This document shows, in pieces, positions 61,471 through 64,000 of a stretch of 64,000 bases of DNA. Position 1 is the stretch's first letter. The number at the start of each line of letters is the position of its first letter. The stretch spans positions 186,001 through 250,000 of the forward strand of contig SUZN01000003.1 in assembly GCA_015059905.1 (NCBI GenBank). The letters run 5' to 3'. The position numbers and the translations under genes were made by a program. Source of the stretch: Rikenellaceae bacterium. GTDB lineage: Bacteria > Bacteroidota > Bacteroidia > Bacteroidales > Rikenellaceae. The notes under the pieces are model-generated. The model saw only the letters and a list, made by a program, of their open reading frames with translations, was not told where the DNA came from and did not search any database.

Positions 61471-61753
61471 GAACTAGACAAACCGATTTGCTAATTTTTT
61501 ATTTTTTCTCTCTCCTAACATAAAAAAAGCACCTAAAAGCACCATTTTATTACAATTTAAAACTCAATCTCCTCCTTCACAAGTAAATTGTAATTATTTC
61601 CCCTATAAGACATTTCTAATTATTATCCTTTTTCTCCAATTTTTTTACACATTTCTCTAAAAAAAGGGAATCCTTTTCGACCAACAAATAGGTAACTCGC
61701 TGATTTTCAGCACAAATTGGGGGGGGGTATTTTTGCTAAAAAAAATTCACTTT

Positions 61754-61788
61754 TTTGTTGCATATAAAAAATATATACCCTATCTTTG
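61754..61788 (+). promoter_or_regulatory. Promoter of the DUF3575/OmpA operon
   Basis: TTG (61758-61760, within TTTTTTGTTG) and TATCTTTG (61781-61788) with 20 bases between. A G9 tract ends about 26 bases before the -33 region. Confidence 0.6.
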
Positions 61789-61801
61789 TATTCGGAAAAT
61801 T

Positions 61802-61921
61802 GAGGGATTTTCTTTTAATAACATTTTTACCTAAAATTTTGTCTTCGCCGACTGCTTTTCTCTTGAATGGAGGAACGTGGTTTAGGCAGATTTTTAGGCT
61901 ACATACCTGAAGGAAATCCTC
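61802..61921 (+). promoter_or_regulatory. Long folded leader of the DUF3575 gene
   Basis: The ~160-base leader can be closed by GAGGGATTT (61802-61810) with AAATCCTC (61914-61921), with inner CCTAAAA/TTTTTAGG pairing. Translational control is possible. Confidence 0.3.
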
Positions 61922-61948
61922 GTGTAAAACAAGAAAATTTTTAGGCTG

Positions 61949-62533
61949 ATGAAAAAATACCTTTTATTTCTGTTAGCATTGTGCGCGACGAGTTTTTGCA
62001 ACAAGCTCTCGGCGCAGGAGTGGGCAGTAAAGAGCAATTTGCTTTACGATGCCACAACGTCTATGAACTTGGGTGTAGAGGTAGCTCTTGCCGAGAAGTG
62101 GACATTTGATTTATCGGGCAACTGGAATCCTTTCCAATTCTCCGATAACAAGAAGTGGAAGCATTGGTTTGTGCAACCCGAGGTACGCTACTGGACCTGC
62201 CGCAAGTTTGGCGGACATTTCCTAGCGGGTCATCTTTGGGGTGGTCAGTACAACGTGGGTAATGTTGATTTCATTCCCGATTTCCTTGGCACCAATTTCT
62301 CACAGTTGAAGGATCATCGCTACGAAGGCTGGTTTGTCGGAGCTGGTGTGGGCTACGGTTATGCGTGGATGCTGGGCAAGCACTGGAACCTCGAGGCGGA
62401 GCTCTGCATTGGCGTGGCATACACCGAGTATGAGAAATATTTCTGCCCTAAGTGCGGCGAGAAGATTGGTCGCGACGACCACATCTACTACGGTCCTACC
62501 AAGGCAGCAATCAATTTGGTTTACCTCTTCTAA
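61949..62533 (+). CDS. Exported DUF3575 protein
   Basis: 194 residues, signal peptide (1-22, KLSAQE). A DUF3575-type outer-membrane beta structure: EWAVKSNLLYDATTSMNLGVEVAL, WSGNWNPF-like LSGNWNPFQF, then RYWTCRKFGGHFLAGHLWGGQYN and GYAWMLGKHWNLEAELCIGVAYTEYEKY, ending in KAAINLVYLF with a terminal Phe as in beta-barrel proteins. Two CxxC-like cysteines (FCPKCGEK) lie in a loop. DUF3575 genes often stand beside fimbrial or OmpA-like genes; here the OmpA/DUF3868-like gene follows 12 bases later. Confidence 0.85.
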   Translation: MKKYLLFLLALCATSFCNKLSAQEWAVKSNLLYDATTSMNLGVEVALAEKWTFDLSGNWNPFQFSDNKKWKHWFVQPEVRYWTCRKFGGHFLAGHLWGGQYNVGNVDFIPDFLGTNFSQLKDHRYEGWFVGAGVGYGYAWMLGKHWNLEAELCIGVAYTEYEKYFCPKCGEKIGRDDHIYYGPTKAAINLVYLF

Positions 62534-62545
62534 AACATATAGGCT

Positions 62546-64000
62546 ATGAAAAAGTTATACCTTATATATATATTAACCCTTCTTGCATTGCCCGTAGCGG
62601 CGCAGTCATTCATGGAGGGCACAGGCGAGGTGCGTAACCTCGACATCAAGCGCAATGGCAAAGATGTAACTATCAATATGGATATCGACATCTCTAACCT
62701 CAAGGTAGGTGCCGACGAGACAGTCATTCTCACTCCTATGATTGAGAAGGGCGACAAGTCGCTCGAGCTTCCTGCGGTGGAGGTTATGGGACGTCGTGCG
62801 TGGCTCTACTTCTTGCGTAATGGAGAGAACACCGCAACCGAGAATCCATTCTATGCCGAGCGTAAGGCAAAGCGTGCCGAGCGCAAGGCGGGCGTGAAGC
62901 AGTCGGTGCCCTACTCTACCGACCTCAATTTCGAGGAGTGGATGCGCGGCGCAACTGTTAAGATGAAGGAGGGTAGCTGCGGTTGCGACCCACAGGTCAT
63001 TGCGTTGGGCGAGGACAATGTTGGCAATTTCCACAACGAGATTTACAATCCACAGTACGTCCTCTCATACATCGAGCCTGATCCAGAGCCAATTAAGGTA
63101 CGCGAGAAGTCACTCACAGCCTACATTAACTTCTACGTTGACAAGTATAATATTGTCGAGAAGTATAAGAACAACGAGGGCGAGTTGGCTGCGATGATTA
63201 AGTCTATCAAGGATGTTGACAACGATAAGGACCTCACCATCTCTTCAATCACAATCGAGGGTTGGGCATCTCCAGAGGCTACACAGCAGCACAACCAGGT
63301 GCTTTCGCAGAACCGTGCAAACTCTCTCGCCAACTATGTGTCAGAGAAGACTGGCATCGAGCGTAGCCACATCGAGGCTATCGGTCGCGGTGAGGACTGG
63401 GCAGGTTTGAAGCGCGAGGTGGAGGCTACTCCAATGTTGCTCGACCAGAAGAAGGTGCTTGCAATCATCGACCGCGAGGATTTGACACAAGACCAGAAGG
63501 ACAAGATGCTCGAGGATCTTATTCCTCCTACCATCTACCAGCGTTTGATGAACGAGTTGTATCCACGCTTGCGTCGTAACGACTACCGCATCGAGTACAA
63601 TGTGCGAAACTTCAACCTTGAGGAGGCTCGCGCGTTGGTTGATAGCGACCCCGAGAAGCTCTCTGTTTCAGAGATTTATAAGGTTGCAGGCTCATACGAG
63701 CGTGGCTCTAAGGAGTACAACCACGCATTGGAGGTTGCTGCCAAGACCTACCCCAAGAACGTAGCTGCGGCAGTAAACCAGGCGGCTATTCTGCTTGCCC
63801 AGAACGACTACGATGGCGCACTCGATATGTTGCAGAAGAGCCAGACCGACGATGCACGCATCCAGGCTATCGCAGGTAACATTTATATTGCAAAGGGCGA
63901 TCAGGCGAAGGCACGCGAGGCGTGGACAAAGGCAGCTGCACAGGGCAATGCCGACGCCAAGAAGAACCTGGAGGAGCTGGACAAGCACTTGAAGAGCTTA
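62546..64000 (+). CDS. DUF3868/OmpA-like surface protein with TPRs (3' end beyond window)
   Basis: Open for 485 codons from ATG 62546 to the window edge, so the 3' end is missing. Signal peptide (1-21, PVAAQS). The N-terminal beta domain (25-160) has DUF3868 character; an OmpA_C-like peptidoglycan-binding segment lies at about 230-285 (EGWASPEATQQHNQVLSQNR, then IEAIGRGEDW); TPR-like helices follow from about 350 to the edge (EARALVDSDPEKLSVSEIYK, YDGALDMLQKS, GDQAKAREAWTKAA). With the DUF3575 gene it forms a pair typical of the start of fimbrillin loci in Bacteroidales; genes beyond 64000 should show whether that holds. Confidence 0.82.
   Translation, partial: MKKLYLIYILTLLALPVAAQSFMEGTGEVRNLDIKRNGKDVTINMDIDISNLKVGADETVILTPMIEKGDKSLELPAVEVMGRRAWLYFLRNGENTATENPFYAERKAKRAERKAGVKQSVPYSTDLNFEEWMRGATVKMKEGSCGCDPQVIALGEDNVGNFHNEIYNPQYVLSYIEPDPEPIKVREKSLTAYINFYVDKYNIVEKYKNNEGELAAMIKSIKDVDNDKDLTISSITIEGWASPEATQQHNQVLSQNRANSLANYVSEKTGIERSHIEAIGRGEDWAGLKREVEATPMLLDQKKVLAIIDREDLTQDQKDKMLEDLIPPTIYQRLMNELYPRLRRNDYRIEYNVRNFNLEEARALVDSDPEKLSVSEIYKVAGSYERGSKEYNHALEVAAKTYPKNVAAAVNQAAILLAQNDYDGALDMLQKSQTDDARIQAIAGNIYIAKGDQAKAREAWTKAAAQGNADAKKNLEELDKHLKSL

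Noticed and set aside
1..64000. CRISPR arrays, IS elements, integrases and att sites
   Set aside because: No regularly spaced repeats, no transposase or recombinase motifs, and no tRNA-end duplication were found.

Overview
The window reads as chromosome of a gut-type Bacteroidales (phylum Bacteroidota). Three things support this. At least fifteen genes are preceded by the Bacteroidota -7 box TAnnTTTG. The gene content is typical of the order: an S46 dipeptidyl-peptidase, an RprX/RprY-like two-component pair, a DUF3575 + OmpA/DUF3868 pair, a SIMPL protein, scattered glycoside hydrolases, and a MurA with Asp in place of the fosfomycin-target Cys. Base composition is close to half G+C in genes, with AT-rich spacers. 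An Alistipes/Rikenellaceae-like host is my guess only; no rRNA is present to place it.

Layout. 0.1-3 kb (minus): metallophosphoesterase, GH16 lipoprotein and YebC. 3-7.6 kb (plus): tsaC, a DPP11-type peptidase and a YidE/YbjL-family carboxylate transporter. 7.7-8.1 kb: tRNA-Leu(GAG) and, on the other strand, tRNA-Thr(CGT). 8.2-22.3 kb (plus): a CstA-like transporter, an unrecognised protein, an alpha/beta hydrolase, then four tandem ~820-residue lipoproteins of the 'glutaminase A' (DUF4964/5127/4965/1793) family with an MBL-fold protein between copies 1 and 2. 22.6-25 kb (minus): pgi and gpsA. 25.2-31 kb (plus): the elongasome operon mreB-mreC-mreD-PBP2-rodA. 31-41.7 kb (minus): maf, FAH, DUF3784, CPBP protease, lpxB, GNAT, trmD, FkbM, aspartic protease, MBL hydrolase, SIMPL, rlmD and an EamA transporter. 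41.9-52.6 kb: GH78-like enzyme, DUF1080, murA, a structured RNA candidate, an AT-rich lipoprotein, an M16 peptidase and GH127. 52.6-56 kb: an RprX/RprY-like system, divergent from a small secreted protein resembling two TonB-plug domains. 56-64 kb: gdhA, GH76, a CYTH protein, a VanX-type dipeptidase, a PurF paralogue without its glutaminase Cys, and a DUF3575/OmpA outer-membrane pair that runs off the end.

How the genes work together. Cell-envelope synthesis dominates the core genes (mre/rod, murA, lpxB, gpsA, VanX-type dipeptidase). Secreted hydrolases for glycans and peptides are spread singly with no SusC/SusD pair in the window. The DPP11-type enzyme and the adjacent transporter look like a peptide-to-acidic-amino-acid uptake module.

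The most interesting unexplained signals are non-coding. Three ~120-nt palindromic elements (2138-2256, 22509-22631, 55496-55616) each end at the stop codon of a minus-strand gene; they keep a fixed core while their stems change in a compensatory way. A second dispersed repeat family begins CGTCATT and ends AATGACG (four copies), one copy bracketed by a duplication of the tsaC 3' end. A ~123-nt 6S-like hairpin lies after murA. Three TTAACA repeats at exact 10-bp spacing lie between the divergent promoters of the two-component system and the plug-like gene, and that whole module is bracketed by identical 46-nt terminator copies. No IS element, prophage, CRISPR array or rRNA was seen.
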